NCBI GenBank assembly: GCA_910586605.1
Contig: CAJUJR010000041.1
Coordinates: 1-26,338 of the forward strand
Reading direction: 5' to 3'
Source: an uncultured Lachnospiraceae bacterium
Lineage (GTDB): Bacteria; Bacillota; Clostridia; Lachnospirales; Lachnospiraceae
DNA length: 26,338 nt
In this document: positions 14,912 through 22,844 of the stretch, one piece after another
How positions within the stretch are numbered: the first letter of the stretch is position 1
Layout: each line of letters begins with the position of its first letter
Notes under the pieces: generated by a model
Databases searched by the model: none
The model's input: the letters and a program-made list of their open reading frames with translations, nothing else
What the model was told of the DNA's origin: nothing
Program-made: the position numbers and the translations under genes

Positions 14912-16137
14912 TTTTAGCGAATCAGGCAACAGGCAATGAAGGACAAGCCTGTACAGTGTCACAGATAAATTTATATATTAAAAATATGTTTTTACGCGAT
15001 TATGCCTTACAGCGCCTTTGTGTGAAGGGGGAGGTATCAAACTGTAAATACCATTCATCAGGGCATATTTATTTTACAATTAAGGATAAGGCGTCGCAGC
15101 TTTCCTGCGTTATGTTTTCAACTTACAGAAAGAACCTTGGTTTCCGCCTGCAAGAAGGGCAGAGTGTCATTGTGCAGGGAAATATCAGTGTTTATGAGCG
15201 GGATGGGAAATATCAGATGTATGCGGTAGGTATTACGCAGGAAGGGGCAGGACAACTCTATGAAGAATATGAAAAGTTAAAAAAGCGCCTCTTAGCAGAG
15301 GGGCTTTTTGATGACAGCCGGAAAAGGCAGATACCAAAATATGCCAAAAAGATCGGTGTGGTAACAGCACAGACAGGAGCGGTAATCCAGGATATTTGTA
15401 ATGTTTCACATAGAAGGAATCCATATATACAGATTTTGTTGTACCCTGCAAGGGTACAGGGGGAAGGGGCGCATCGGACAATTATCCGTGGGCTTCAGTA
15501 TTTTGATACAACAGATGTGGATACTGTTATAATAGGAAGGGGCGGGGGCTCCATGGAAGATTTATGGGAATTTAACCAGGAAGCGCTGGCATATGCCATT
15601 GCAAAAACCCATAAACCTGTGATTTCTGCAGTCGGCCATGAGACAGATACGACAATCGCTGATTTTGCCGCAGATTTGCGTGCGCCGACGCCATCTGCGG
15701 CTGCAGAATTGGCAGTGTTTTCTTGGCGTGAATTTGAAATGGGATTAAAAGAGTTTCGGTATTCGTTAAACTGGCAGATGGAAAAAATCCTACAGTTAAA
15801 GAAGATGAAATTAAAACAGTATGAAACAATCCTTGGACATGCCGGCCCGAAGGATATGCTGGCACAGAAACGGATGGAGCTGGGGGAATTTGCCGACCAG
15901 CTTCAATATATAATAGAACAGAAGTTACTGTCGGCAAAACACCAGATGGAACTTTATATAGAAGAGCTGAAGGGGCTGTCTCCATTGTATAAGCTGCAGG
16001 GAGGGTATTCTTATGTATCTGATTTGGATGGGAATAACATCCGTTCTGTACAGGGACTGAAAGAAGGGCAGCAGGTAAGGCTGACGATGGCAGATGGGAA
16101 GGCAGTCGCTGAGGTGAGAGAGATTGCGAAGGAATGA
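14908..16137 (+). CDS. xseA: Exodeoxyribonuclease VII large subunit
   Basis: XseA is the catalytic subunit of exonuclease VII, which degrades single-stranded DNA from both ends to oligonucleotides. The 409-residue protein has an N-terminal OB-fold (VSQINLYIKNMFL, VKGEVSNCKYHSSGHIYFTIKD) and a nuclease core with the signature IIGRGGGSMEDLWEFN followed by ISAVGHETDTTIADFAADLR and APTPSAAAELA. A helical stretch and a short C-terminal domain follow. It overlaps nusB at its start and is followed after eight bases by xseB, the small subunit. Confidence 0.96.
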   Translation: MILANQATGNEGQACTVSQINLYIKNMFLRDYALQRLCVKGEVSNCKYHSSGHIYFTIKDKASQLSCVMFSTYRKNLGFRLQEGQSVIVQGNISVYERDGKYQMYAVGITQEGAGQLYEEYEKLKKRLLAEGLFDDSRKRQIPKYAKKIGVVTAQTGAVIQDICNVSHRRNPYIQILLYPARVQGEGAHRTIIRGLQYFDTTDVDTVIIGRGGGSMEDLWEFNQEALAYAIAKTHKPVISAVGHETDTTIADFAADLRAPTPSAAAELAVFSWREFEMGLKEFRYSLNWQMEKILQLKKMKLKQYETILGHAGPKDMLAQKRMELGEFADQLQYIIEQKLLSAKHQMELYIEELKGLSPLYKLQGGYSYVSDLDGNNIRSVQGLKEGQQVRLTMADGKAVAEVREIAKE

Positions 16138-16145
16138 GGTAAAAT

Positions 16146-16355
16146 ATGGCAAAAAAGATGACATTGGAGGAATCCTTTGATGCCTTGGATGGGATTATTG
16201 ATGAACTACAGGGGGGAGAACTGACATTAGAGGAGTCTTTCAAAAAATATGAAGAGGGGATGAAGCTGGTTAAAAATTGCAATGACTCGATTGATAAGGT
16301 GGAGAAAAAGCTGCTTGTGATAAATGGAGGAGAAGATGAAGCTGTTAGAGGATGA
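16146..16355 (+). CDS. xseB: Exodeoxyribonuclease VII small subunit
   Basis: This 69-residue helical protein has the XseB signature: LEESFDALDGIIDELQGGELTLEESFKKYEEGMKL in two adjacent blocks and a final helix around VEKKL. It binds several copies to XseA and is needed for activity. The end overlaps the ispA start region by 20 bases. Confidence 0.95.
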   Translation: MAKKMTLEESFDALDGIIDELQGGELTLEESFKKYEEGMKLVKNCNDSIDKVEKKLLVINGGEDEAVRG

Positions 16356-17244
16356 CCTGTTCCAAGAAAGGATGCAGGAAAGGGTAGCGGAGATTGAGGG
16401 GATTATAAAGGAGTTTCTGCCAATAGAGTTGACGGAACAGAAAACGGTTTTTGCAGCGATGGAATACAGCTTGATGGCTGGTGGGAAGCGTCTGCGCCCA
16501 ATGCTTTTGCAGGAAAGTTATAGGCTGTTTGGCGGGAAGGAAAAAGAAACGGTACATGCTTTTATGGCGGCAATTGAAATGATCCACACATATTCCCTGG
16601 TTCATGATGACCTTCCGGCAATGGATAATGATGATTACCGTCGTGGAAAAGAAACAACACACAGGGTATTTGGCGAGGATATGGGGATTCTGACAGGGGA
16701 TGCCCTGCTAAACTATGCATATGAAACAGCAGTTTTAGGCATAGGGAAGTCAGAAAAGAAGGAAGATGCTGTGCAGGCTCTGGCGATCCTTGCAAAAAAG
16801 GCAGGAATCTTTGGGATGGTCGGAGGACAGGTTGTGGATGTAGAGCAGACAGGGAAGACGCTGGCAAAGGGGCAGTTGGATTTTATTTACAGGCTGAAAA
16901 CAGGCGCCCTTTTGGAGGCGGCGTTAATGGCTGGTGCAGCGCTTGCAGGGGCAAGGGAAGATGAGATTCTGGTATTGGAAAAGATTGGAACGAACGTCGG
17001 GATGGCATTTCAGATACAAGATGATATTTTGGATTTAACCGGTACAACAGAGGAACTTGGGAAACCTGTTTTGAGTGATGAGAAGAATGAGAAGACAACA
17101 TATGTATCGCTTTATGGTATGGAGAAGGCGAAACATGCGGTGGAGGAGTATTCAAACAAAGCGTTGGAACTGCTTGCAGGCCTTCCGTCGGAAAGCGCTT
17201 ATTTAAATACGCTGGTCTTGAAACTGATTCACCGAACAAAATAA
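16336..17244 (+). CDS. ispA: Polyprenyl (farnesyl/geranyl) diphosphate synthase
   Basis: This enzyme condenses isopentenyl diphosphate with allylic diphosphates, giving farnesyl or geranylgeranyl diphosphate for undecaprenyl lipids and quinones. The 302-residue protein has the first Asp-rich motif in VHDDLPAMDNDDYRRG and the second in FQIQDDILD, both intact, plus GGKRLRP near residue 50. The start at 16336 has GGAGG five bases upstream, inside the xseB end; an in-frame ATG at 16324 adds four residues. The next gene, dxs, supplies its five-carbon precursors. Confidence 0.94.
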   Translation: MKLLEDDLFQERMQERVAEIEGIIKEFLPIELTEQKTVFAAMEYSLMAGGKRLRPMLLQESYRLFGGKEKETVHAFMAAIEMIHTYSLVHDDLPAMDNDDYRRGKETTHRVFGEDMGILTGDALLNYAYETAVLGIGKSEKKEDAVQALAILAKKAGIFGMVGGQVVDVEQTGKTLAKGQLDFIYRLKTGALLEAALMAGAALAGAREDEILVLEKIGTNVGMAFQIQDDILDLTGTTEELGKPVLSDEKNEKTTYVSLYGMEKAKHAVEEYSNKALELLAGLPSESAYLNTLVLKLIHRTK

Positions 17245-17256
17245 GGAGATATTGCC

Positions 17257-19164
17257 GTGAGTGAATTACTAGAGCAGATAAATGGGCCGAATGATATTAA
17301 GGAGGTTGCCCCGGGGGAATACAGGCGATTAGCACAGGAAATACGCCGTTTTCTGGTACAGAAAATTAGCCGTACTGGCGGGCATCTGGCCTCCAACCTC
17401 GGGGCTGTGGAGCTAACTATGGCGCTCCATCTTTGCTGCTGCCTGCCAGAGGATAAGATTGTCTGGGATGTTGGGCATCAATGCTATATCCATAAGCTTT
17501 TGACAGGGCGCAGGGAGGGGTTTGATACACTGCGGCAGTATCAGGGAATGAGCGGTTTCCCAAAGCGTTCAGAAAGCGACTGCGATATTATGGATACAGG
17601 GCATAGTTCAACCTCTGTCAGCGCTGCGCTGGGGCTTGCAAGGGCAAGGGATATCTGTGGGGAGAAATATAAAGTTTTTGCTGTGATAGGAGATGGGGCA
17701 TTGTCTGGAGGAATGGCATATGAGGCATTAAACAATGCTGCCCGCTTAAAGTCTAATCTGATAATTGTGCTAAATGACAATCAGATGTCCATTTCAAAAA
17801 ATGTGGGCGGGATGTCAAGTTATCTGGGTAAAATCCGTACAAATACAAATTACACCGGGTTAAAGGAGGATGTGGAAAAGGTACTGCAGAAAATGCCGCA
17901 TCTAGGAAGTGTCCTGACAGCAAAAATCCGTGGGTTTAAGGATTTGATTAAACGGATATTGATTCCGGGAATGCTTTTTGAGGATATGGGGCTGACATAT
18001 ATTGGCCCGATTGACGGCCATGACATTAAGCAAATGGTAATGGCATTCCAAAGCGCTGCAAAGCTAAATAAAGCAGTAATGGTACATGTAATTACGCAAA
18101 AAGGCAGGGGGTATCTTCCGGCACAGAAGGATCCTTCTGCATTTCATGGCGTAGCTCCGTTTTATGTGAAGGATGGGAAGGAGAGGCAAAAGGGGGAAAA
18201 GCCGGTTACTTATACTGACGTTTTCAGCCGGAAAATTGTAGAAGAAGCAAAAGCAAATCCAGCCATAACGGCAGTTTCAGCAGCAATGCCGCTTGGGACG
18301 GGTCTGGTTCCTTTTGCAGAGAAATTCCCAGAACGTTTTTTTGATGTTGGGATTGCGGAGGAACATGCTGTAACATTTGCTGCGGGGATGGCAGCAGGAG
18401 GGCTTCATCCGGTTGTGGCAGTATATTCTACCTTTTTGCAGAGGGCTTACGACCAGATGATACATGATGTCTGCCTAAACCGTCTGCCGGTTACATTTGC
18501 AATTGACAGGGCAGGGCTGGTCGGCAGTGATGGGGAGACACACCAGGGGATTTTTGATTTGGCATTTTTAATGCAGATGCCGGGGTTAATGGTAATGGCG
18601 CCAAAGAATGTGTGGGAAATGGGGGAAATGCTCCATTTTGCAGTACAGCAAAATATCCCTACGGCAATCCGTTATCCACGCGGAAAGGCATATGAAGGGC
18701 TGGGGCGGAACAAAGAGCCAATTTGCGCTGGAAAGGGAGAGTGGATTGTAAAAGGGAAAGAGATTGCCCTTTTGGCGATTGGAAGCATGGTAGAGACAGC
18801 AATAGAAGTAAGGGAACTCTTAAAAAGGGAAGGGGTTACAGTTTCTGTAATAAATGCCCGGTTTGCAAAACCTCTGGATGAGGAAATGCTTTGTGAGGTT
18901 TTTAAGGCACATTCTGTTATTGTTACAATGGAAGAGGGAATCCAAAGCGGAGGGTTTGGGGAGGCAGTAGCGGCATGGCATCAGGACAGAAGAACTTTCC
19001 AGGGACAGCTATTGGATAAAGAGGCTAAGGTCTGCATTATTGCGCTTCCTGACAAGTTTATTGAACATGGGTCTGTAAAGGAATTAAAGAAAAAATATCA
19101 TCTGGATGCAGAAAGTATTGCAAAAAAGGTTAAGAAGGCCTATGGGAGCAAGCAGTACAGATGA
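17257..19164 (+). CDS. dxs: 1-deoxy-D-xylulose-5-phosphate synthase
   Basis: DXS joins pyruvate and glyceraldehyde 3-phosphate, with thiamine diphosphate, to make DXP, the entry to the non-mevalonate isoprenoid path. The 635-residue protein shows HLASNLGAVELTMALH and WDVGHQCYIHKLLTGR early, the ThDP site GDGALSGGMAYEALNNA, then the catalytic Glu region DVGIAEEHAVTFAAGMA, and DRAGLVGSDGETHQGIFD. It starts with GTG after AAGGAGA. It is 12 bases from ispA and 13 from tlyA. ThDP dependence links it loosely to thiC in the same window. Confidence 0.97.
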   Translation: MSELLEQINGPNDIKEVAPGEYRRLAQEIRRFLVQKISRTGGHLASNLGAVELTMALHLCCCLPEDKIVWDVGHQCYIHKLLTGRREGFDTLRQYQGMSGFPKRSESDCDIMDTGHSSTSVSAALGLARARDICGEKYKVFAVIGDGALSGGMAYEALNNAARLKSNLIIVLNDNQMSISKNVGGMSSYLGKIRTNTNYTGLKEDVEKVLQKMPHLGSVLTAKIRGFKDLIKRILIPGMLFEDMGLTYIGPIDGHDIKQMVMAFQSAAKLNKAVMVHVITQKGRGYLPAQKDPSAFHGVAPFYVKDGKERQKGEKPVTYTDVFSRKIVEEAKANPAITAVSAAMPLGTGLVPFAEKFPERFFDVGIAEEHAVTFAAGMAAGGLHPVVAVYSTFLQRAYDQMIHDVCLNRLPVTFAIDRAGLVGSDGETHQGIFDLAFLMQMPGLMVMAPKNVWEMGEMLHFAVQQNIPTAIRYPRGKAYEGLGRNKEPICAGKGEWIVKGKEIALLAIGSMVETAIEVRELLKREGVTVSVINARFAKPLDEEMLCEVFKAHSVIVTMEEGIQSGGFGEAVAAWHQDRRTFQGQLLDKEAKVCIIALPDKFIEHGSVKELKKKYHLDAESIAKKVKKAYGSKQYR

Positions 19165-19177
19165 ATGAGGGGATAGA

Positions 19178-20026
19178 ATGGGCGAGCATAAGAAAAAAGA
19201 ACGGTTGGATGTGCTTTTAGTAAAAAGAGTGATGGCAGAATCCCGGGAAAAAGCAAAGGCAGTGATTATGACAGGCAATGTTTTTGTGAATGGGCAGAGG
19301 GAAGATAAGGCAGGCAGTACTTTTCCTGTGGATGTACAGATTGAAATCAAAGGGACGCCGATGAAATATGTCAGCAGAGGCGGTTATAAGCTGGAGAAGG
19401 CGGTAGAACAGTGGGGGATATCACTTGCGGGCAGAACCTGCATGGATGTGGGTTCGTCAACTGGTGGGTTTACAGACTGCATGCTGCAAAATGGGGCAAG
19501 TAAGGTATATGCAATTGATGTGGGGACAAATCAGCTTGCATGGAAACTTCGTCAGGATGAACGTGTCATTTCTATGGAAAAAACAAATATACGTTATGTG
19601 ACGCAGGAAGAGATAGAGGATGCAATTTCGTTTTCTTCTATAGATGTTGCTTTTATTTCACTGACAAAGGTATTAAGTCCTGTCTGGCAGCTTTTGGAAG
19701 GGAAAGGACGTGTTGTCTGCCTGGTAAAGCCCCAGTTTGAAGCTGGAAGGGAACAAGTTGGGAAAAAAGGTGTGGTACGCGATAAAAAGGTACATCTGGA
19801 AGTAATCTGCAATATAATGGAGTTTGCTATAAATGTGGGTTTTCAAATACTTGAGCTTAGTTTTTCGCCAATAAAGGGTCCAGAGGGCAATATTGAATAT
19901 CTTTTGTATCTAGAGAAAGATATGGGAGGGGAAGCAGGAGGCATGCCTTTAGAGGGATGTTATACAGAGCTTGCAAAAAAGGTAGTGGAGGAAGCGCACA
20001 GTACCCTGGAGGGAGGCGGACAATGA
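19178..20026 (+). CDS. tlyA: TlyA family rRNA 2'-O-methyltransferase
   Basis: This 282-residue protein has an N-terminal S4 RNA-binding domain (RLDVLLVKRVMAESREKAKA, GNVFVNGQ) and a FtsJ-like methyltransferase domain. The SAM site is MDVGSSTGGFTDCMLQNGA, and a later strand reads VCLVKPQFEAGREQVGKKGV. Relatives methylate 16S and 23S rRNA; in mycobacteria this affects capreomycin sensitivity. Homologues are also labelled hemolysin A for historical reasons, which I do not infer here. GAGGGG precedes the ATG, and the stop overlaps nadK. Confidence 0.92.
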   Translation: MGEHKKKERLDVLLVKRVMAESREKAKAVIMTGNVFVNGQREDKAGSTFPVDVQIEIKGTPMKYVSRGGYKLEKAVEQWGISLAGRTCMDVGSSTGGFTDCMLQNGASKVYAIDVGTNQLAWKLRQDERVISMEKTNIRYVTQEEIEDAISFSSIDVAFISLTKVLSPVWQLLEGKGRVVCLVKPQFEAGREQVGKKGVVRDKKVHLEVICNIMEFAINVGFQILELSFSPIKGPEGNIEYLLYLEKDMGGEAGGMPLEGCYTELAKKVVEEAHSTLEGGGQ

Positions 20027-20889
20027 AGCGTTTTTGTATTATTACAAATAGTGACAAGGATGCCAATGTTTTAATGGCAAGCCATATTGTATCCTGCCTG
20101 GAAAAAAAAGGATGTGAGTGTATTGTTCTGGAAAACAGGCAGTGGCAGGTTAGGGGAATCCGCCATTTTACAGATGTGGGGCAGATTCCAGGAGATGTGG
20201 AATGTGCTATTGTATTAGGCGGCGATGGTACGATGATACAGGCGGCGATTGACCTTGTGCACCGTGACATCCCGATTCTGGGCGTAAATACTGGGACACT
20301 TGGTTTTCTGACAGAGGTGGAGCAGAATTGTATTGATTCTGCATTAGAGCGTCTTTTAAATGGGGAATATGTAATAGAAAGCCGCATTATGTTAAAAGAG
20401 AGTTGTATGTTTTTAGGGGCAGACAGCCGGTCCTCCTGCTATGCATTAAATGATATGGTGATTAGCAAGCGGGGAGACTGCAGGCTGATTACAATAAAGG
20501 TTTTTGTAAATGATGAATTGGCAGATATTTACAGGGCGGATGGCTTGATTATTGCGACACCGACTGGCTCGACGGGGTATAACCTTTCGGCAGGCGGCCC
20601 TGTGATGGCGCCTAATATCCATGCTATGGCAGTAACGCCGATTTGTGCCCATTCTTTGAATAAAAGAAGCCTTGTGCTGGATGGAAAAGATAAAATAACA
20701 TTGGAAATTGGGCAGACAAAGGAATTTTGTGAGGATTTGGCAGTATTTACAGCAGATGGGCGCAATGTAGGGGAACTGCATTCAGGCAACCAGCTGAAAG
20801 TACAGGTACCAAATGCGGATACAAAGATTGTGAAGCTGTCTGGCATAGAGTTTTATGAACGCATGCGGGAGAAGCTGAATGGTGATTAA
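20023..20889 (+). CDS. nadK: NAD kinase
   Basis: NadK phosphorylates NAD to NADP using ATP or polyphosphate. The 288-residue protein has the GGDGT motif (VLGGDGTMIQAA), NTGTLGFLTEVE, NDMVISKRG and the glycine-rich GLIIATPTGSTGYNLSAGGP. I start it at ATG 20023, which overlaps the tlyA stop and follows GGAGGGAGGCGG. A longer in-frame start at 19957 lies inside tlyA and lacks support. Confidence 0.96.
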   Translation: MKRFCIITNSDKDANVLMASHIVSCLEKKGCECIVLENRQWQVRGIRHFTDVGQIPGDVECAIVLGGDGTMIQAAIDLVHRDIPILGVNTGTLGFLTEVEQNCIDSALERLLNGEYVIESRIMLKESCMFLGADSRSSCYALNDMVISKRGDCRLITIKVFVNDELADIYRADGLIIATPTGSTGYNLSAGGPVMAPNIHAMAVTPICAHSLNKRSLVLDGKDKITLEIGQTKEFCEDLAVFTADGRNVGELHSGNQLKVQVPNADTKIVKLSGIEFYERMREKLNGD

Positions 20890-20949
20890 AAGTTGGTTAG
20901 GAATGGTAAATAATATATTTGCAATTCTTTAAATACCAGGAGGAGACAG

Positions 20950-21402
20950 ATGAAGGCAGAACGCCGTTCTAAAATTATTGAGTTAATTGGGAAATATCCA
21001 ATTGAGACGCAGGAGGAGCTTGCAGAACGCTTAGAGCAGGCGGGCTTTCCAGTGACACAGGCGACGATTTCACGGGATATCAGAGAATTGAAGCTTACAA
21101 AGGTCTCTGTGGATGGGATCCATCAGAAATATACCTTGCTTCAGGAAAAAGAAAAAAATCTTGCCCATAAATATATACGGGTGCTGCAGGATGGGCTTTT
21201 ATCTATGGATCAGGCGGAAAACTTGCTGGTGGTTAAGACAATCTCAGGTATGGCAATGGCGGTGGCGGCTGCGATAGATAATCTTGAGGTACCAGGGGTG
21301 GTAGGGAGCATTGCAGGGGACGACACTGTTATGTGCGCAATCCATTCTGTTGGGGAAGTGCCTGATGTAATGGCAAAAATACAAAAGTTAATTGGTGAAT
21401 AA
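20950..21402 (+). CDS. argR: Arginine repressor
   Basis: ArgR is a hexameric, arginine-sensing repressor of arginine synthesis genes and activator of its breakdown. The 150-residue protein has an N-terminal winged helix (IETQEELAERLEQAGFPVTQATISRDIRELKL) and a C-terminal arginine-binding domain with GSIAGDDTVMC, close to the family GTIAGDDT. AGGAGGAG precedes the ATG. In many Clostridia argR is followed by recN; here the next gene is an unrelated secreted protein. Confidence 0.95.
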   Translation: MKAERRSKIIELIGKYPIETQEELAERLEQAGFPVTQATISRDIRELKLTKVSVDGIHQKYTLLQEKEKNLAHKYIRVLQDGLLSMDQAENLLVVKTISGMAMAVAAAIDNLEVPGVVGSIAGDDTVMCAIHSVGEVPDVMAKIQKLIGE

Positions 21403-21481
21403 TGATAGATATCTGTGTGTTGCATTTTTGTTACAGGTGTTAATTTAATATTAAGATGCGATTAAGTTTTTCGTTTTGGTA

Positions 21482-21509
21482 TTGATTTTAGAAAAATGAG
21501 TATTATAAT
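21482..21509 (+). promoter_or_regulatory. Candidate promoter of the secreted protein
   Basis: TTGATT (21482-21487), a 16-base spacer and a perfect TATAAT (21504-21509) lie about 115 bases upstream of the start at 21624. Confidence 0.5.
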
Positions 21510-21623
21510 GGGGTTTGCCAAGGCATATTTGGTAATTAGGTTGCATAAACAGAAATTAATAGGCTGTTGGAATCAGATGCAAATATGGATTTGGCAAATA
21601 ATTATATTGAGGGGGATATCTGT

Positions 21624-22238
21624 ATGTTTCAAAAGAAAGTAACTGAAAAAGGCCTGGCAGCTCTTTTATTGTTTTCTGTTATGGTTTCGGTAATTGGAGG
21701 CAGCTCAATTGCAAATGCAGCAGGGAAAGAAAAGTATAAATCATCATATCTGCAGTTTGTGAAACAGCAGCAGAAAAACTCACAGAAAAAACTCTGTTAT
21801 GCAATTATCAATGCTTCAGACGGGAAAATGCCTGTTTTATTGGTGGCAAGGGCTGATTTTTGCGTAAAAGGCGGAAAAGAAGGGGCAGTCCAGGCGAGCG
21901 TGTACAGCTATAGCGATGGCAAAGTAGTACATATCACAGAAATGCAGTCAACTGGTTCAGGTTATCCACTGTTAAAAAAGGACAAGTACATTATCAGCGG
22001 TTGGCATCATTCTTCACAGCGTCTTATGGTATCAGGTGCGAAAGGTTATATGGATACGGTAGATGGTTTTGGTATAGATGGAGAAAAATGCCATAAAAAG
22101 TCGTGGGTAGTCGTCAATGGGAAGAAACAGGATGTTACTTCTAAAGTTATTAGTGAGAAAAAGGCTGCCGCATTGGACTATTATTTGAACGCGTCTGAAC
22201 ATGGGGGGAAGACAATCGTATTCAAAAAGGTAAAATAA
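21624..22238 (+). CDS. Secreted protein of unknown function
   Basis: This 204-residue protein has a signal peptide: MFQKKVTEKG, a hydrophobic core (about residues 10-28), then a likely cleavage at NANAA-type sequence SIANAAGKE. The mature part is about 170 residues, strand-rich, with three Cys (YAII-flanking CYA, DFCVKGG, EKCHKKS) and a motif YIISGWHHSSQRLMVSGAKGY. I do not recognise the family. The start at 21624 has GAGGGGG seven to eight bases upstream; an in-frame ATG at 21567 has none and would mask the signal peptide. It is a single gene with its own promoter and terminator, placed where recN often stands. Confidence 0.8.
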   Translation: MFQKKVTEKGLAALLLFSVMVSVIGGSSIANAAGKEKYKSSYLQFVKQQQKNSQKKLCYAIINASDGKMPVLLVARADFCVKGGKEGAVQASVYSYSDGKVVHITEMQSTGSGYPLLKKDKYIISGWHHSSQRLMVSGAKGYMDTVDGFGIDGEKCHKKSWVVVNGKKQDVTSKVISEKKAAALDYYLNASEHGGKTIVFKKVK

Positions 22239-22242
22239 GGGT

Positions 22243-22264
22243 TTATCATTGATGGTAATGATAA
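22243..22264. other. Inverted repeat after the secreted-protein gene
   Basis: TTATCATT (22243-22250) and AATGATAA (22257-22264) form a perfect 8-bp palindrome five bases after the stop, directly before the terminator. It may reinforce RNA 3'-end structure. Confidence 0.4.
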
Positions 22265-22266
22265 GA

Positions 22267-22291
22267 GGGGATGCAGATGCATTCCCTTTTT
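22267..22291 (+). terminator. Terminator of the secreted-protein gene
   Basis: GGGGATGCA (22267-22275) pairs with TGCATTCCC (22278-22286), with one G-T pair, and is followed by a run of T. Confidence 0.75.
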
Positions 22292-22388
22292 ATGTTATAT
22301 GAAATTTTGCTATGACGTAGCGGCTGTCGACAAGAATTGCAAAGCAATTTTTCTTAGGACGCCAGAGCAGGCGGTGGCTTTTTATCCA

Positions 22389-22417
22389 TTGACTTTTTTT
22401 CGTAGGAATACTATAAT
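22389..22417 (+). promoter_or_regulatory. Sigma-A promoter of thiC
   Basis: TTGACT (22389-22394), a 17-base spacer and a perfect TATAAT (22412-22417) lie just upstream of the riboswitch aptamer. The start of transcription would be near 22424. Confidence 0.75.
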
Positions 22418-22429
22418 TTATGGATGAAT

Positions 22430-22508
22430 ATCTGGGGAGCTGGCAGGCTGAGAGGGATAAAATCCGACCCATGACCTGACGCGGATAATGCCGCCGTAGG
22501 GAGTATAG
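22430..22508 (+). promoter_or_regulatory. TPP riboswitch (THI element)
   Basis: The conserved aptamer blocks are present in order: GGGGAGC, GGCTGAGAGG, GACCC, ACCTGA, CGGATAATGCCG and CGTAGGGAG. The element senses thiamine diphosphate. It lies between a good promoter and a terminator, 340 bases before thiC, so TPP is expected to shut off thiC by premature termination. Confidence 0.93.
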
Positions 22509-22573
22509 GAATGTAATCTGATATCCTATTTTCAGGAAGATAGTGTATGAAATACAGGATATTGGTTAATGGA

Positions 22574-22660
22574 CTCCAGATAGGATTATCAGAAAATGCT
22601 AGTACATTGTTCAAATATATTTTGTAATGCATTATGATAAAGAAATATCTGGGGTTTTTT
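22574..22660 (+). terminator. Riboswitch-controlled terminator
   Basis: CTCCAGATA (22574-22582) pairs with TATCTGGGG (22646-22654), followed by six T. Inner segments TTATCA/TGATAA and AATGC/GCATT extend the stem. The 3' arm TATCTGGGG also occurs at the 5' edge of the aptamer (22430-22438), giving CCAGATA two possible partners. Confidence 0.7.
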
Positions 22661-22706
22661 GTTGTCAATAAGGAACTGTAAAAGCAGCATTTTTCGTTAA
22701 TTGATC

Positions 22707-22725
22707 ATGCCGCCTGTAGCGGCAT
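22707..22725 (+). promoter_or_regulatory. Small GC-rich hairpin in the thiC leader
   Basis: ATGCCGC and GCGGCAT form a perfect 7-bp stem with a five-base loop, past the riboswitch terminator. No T-run follows. Role unknown. Confidence 0.45.
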
Positions 22726-22762
22726 AATGGGAAGGGTGAAAGAAAAAAGAGGAAAGGATAAT

Positions 22763-22807
22763 ATGCAAACACACATCTTTCACTCTTTGTGTTTGCGCCT
22801 CAAATGA
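22763..22807 (+). CDS. Possible 14-codon upstream ORF in the thiC leader
   Basis: ATG at 22763 follows a good ribosome binding site (GGAAAGG, five bases spacing) and opens a 14-codon frame (peptide MQTHIFHSLCLRLK) ending at TGA 22805-22807. It spans the stem GCAAACACA/TGTGTTTGC (22765-22773, 22788-22796) and enters the next hairpin. It has a better binding site than thiC itself, which is the reason to list it. Confidence 0.35.
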   Translation: MQTHIFHSLCLRLK

Positions 22808-22832
22808 AAATGCAAACCTTTTCGCTTGAGGC
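22797..22832 (+). promoter_or_regulatory. Hairpin covering the thiC ribosome binding site
   Basis: GCCTCAA (22797-22803) pairs with TTGAGGC (22826-22832), and inside it GAAAA with TTTTC. The GAGG in the 3' arm is the only Shine-Dalgarno-like sequence near the thiC start, so folding would mask it. Confidence 0.55.
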
Positions 22833-22844
22833 TTGGTACAAAAT

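Noticed and set aside
22335..22352. AATTGC-AAA-GCAATT hairpin followed by T as a further terminator
   Set aside because: The loop is three bases and the stem AT-rich. The stronger terminator at 22267 already ends the upstream gene.
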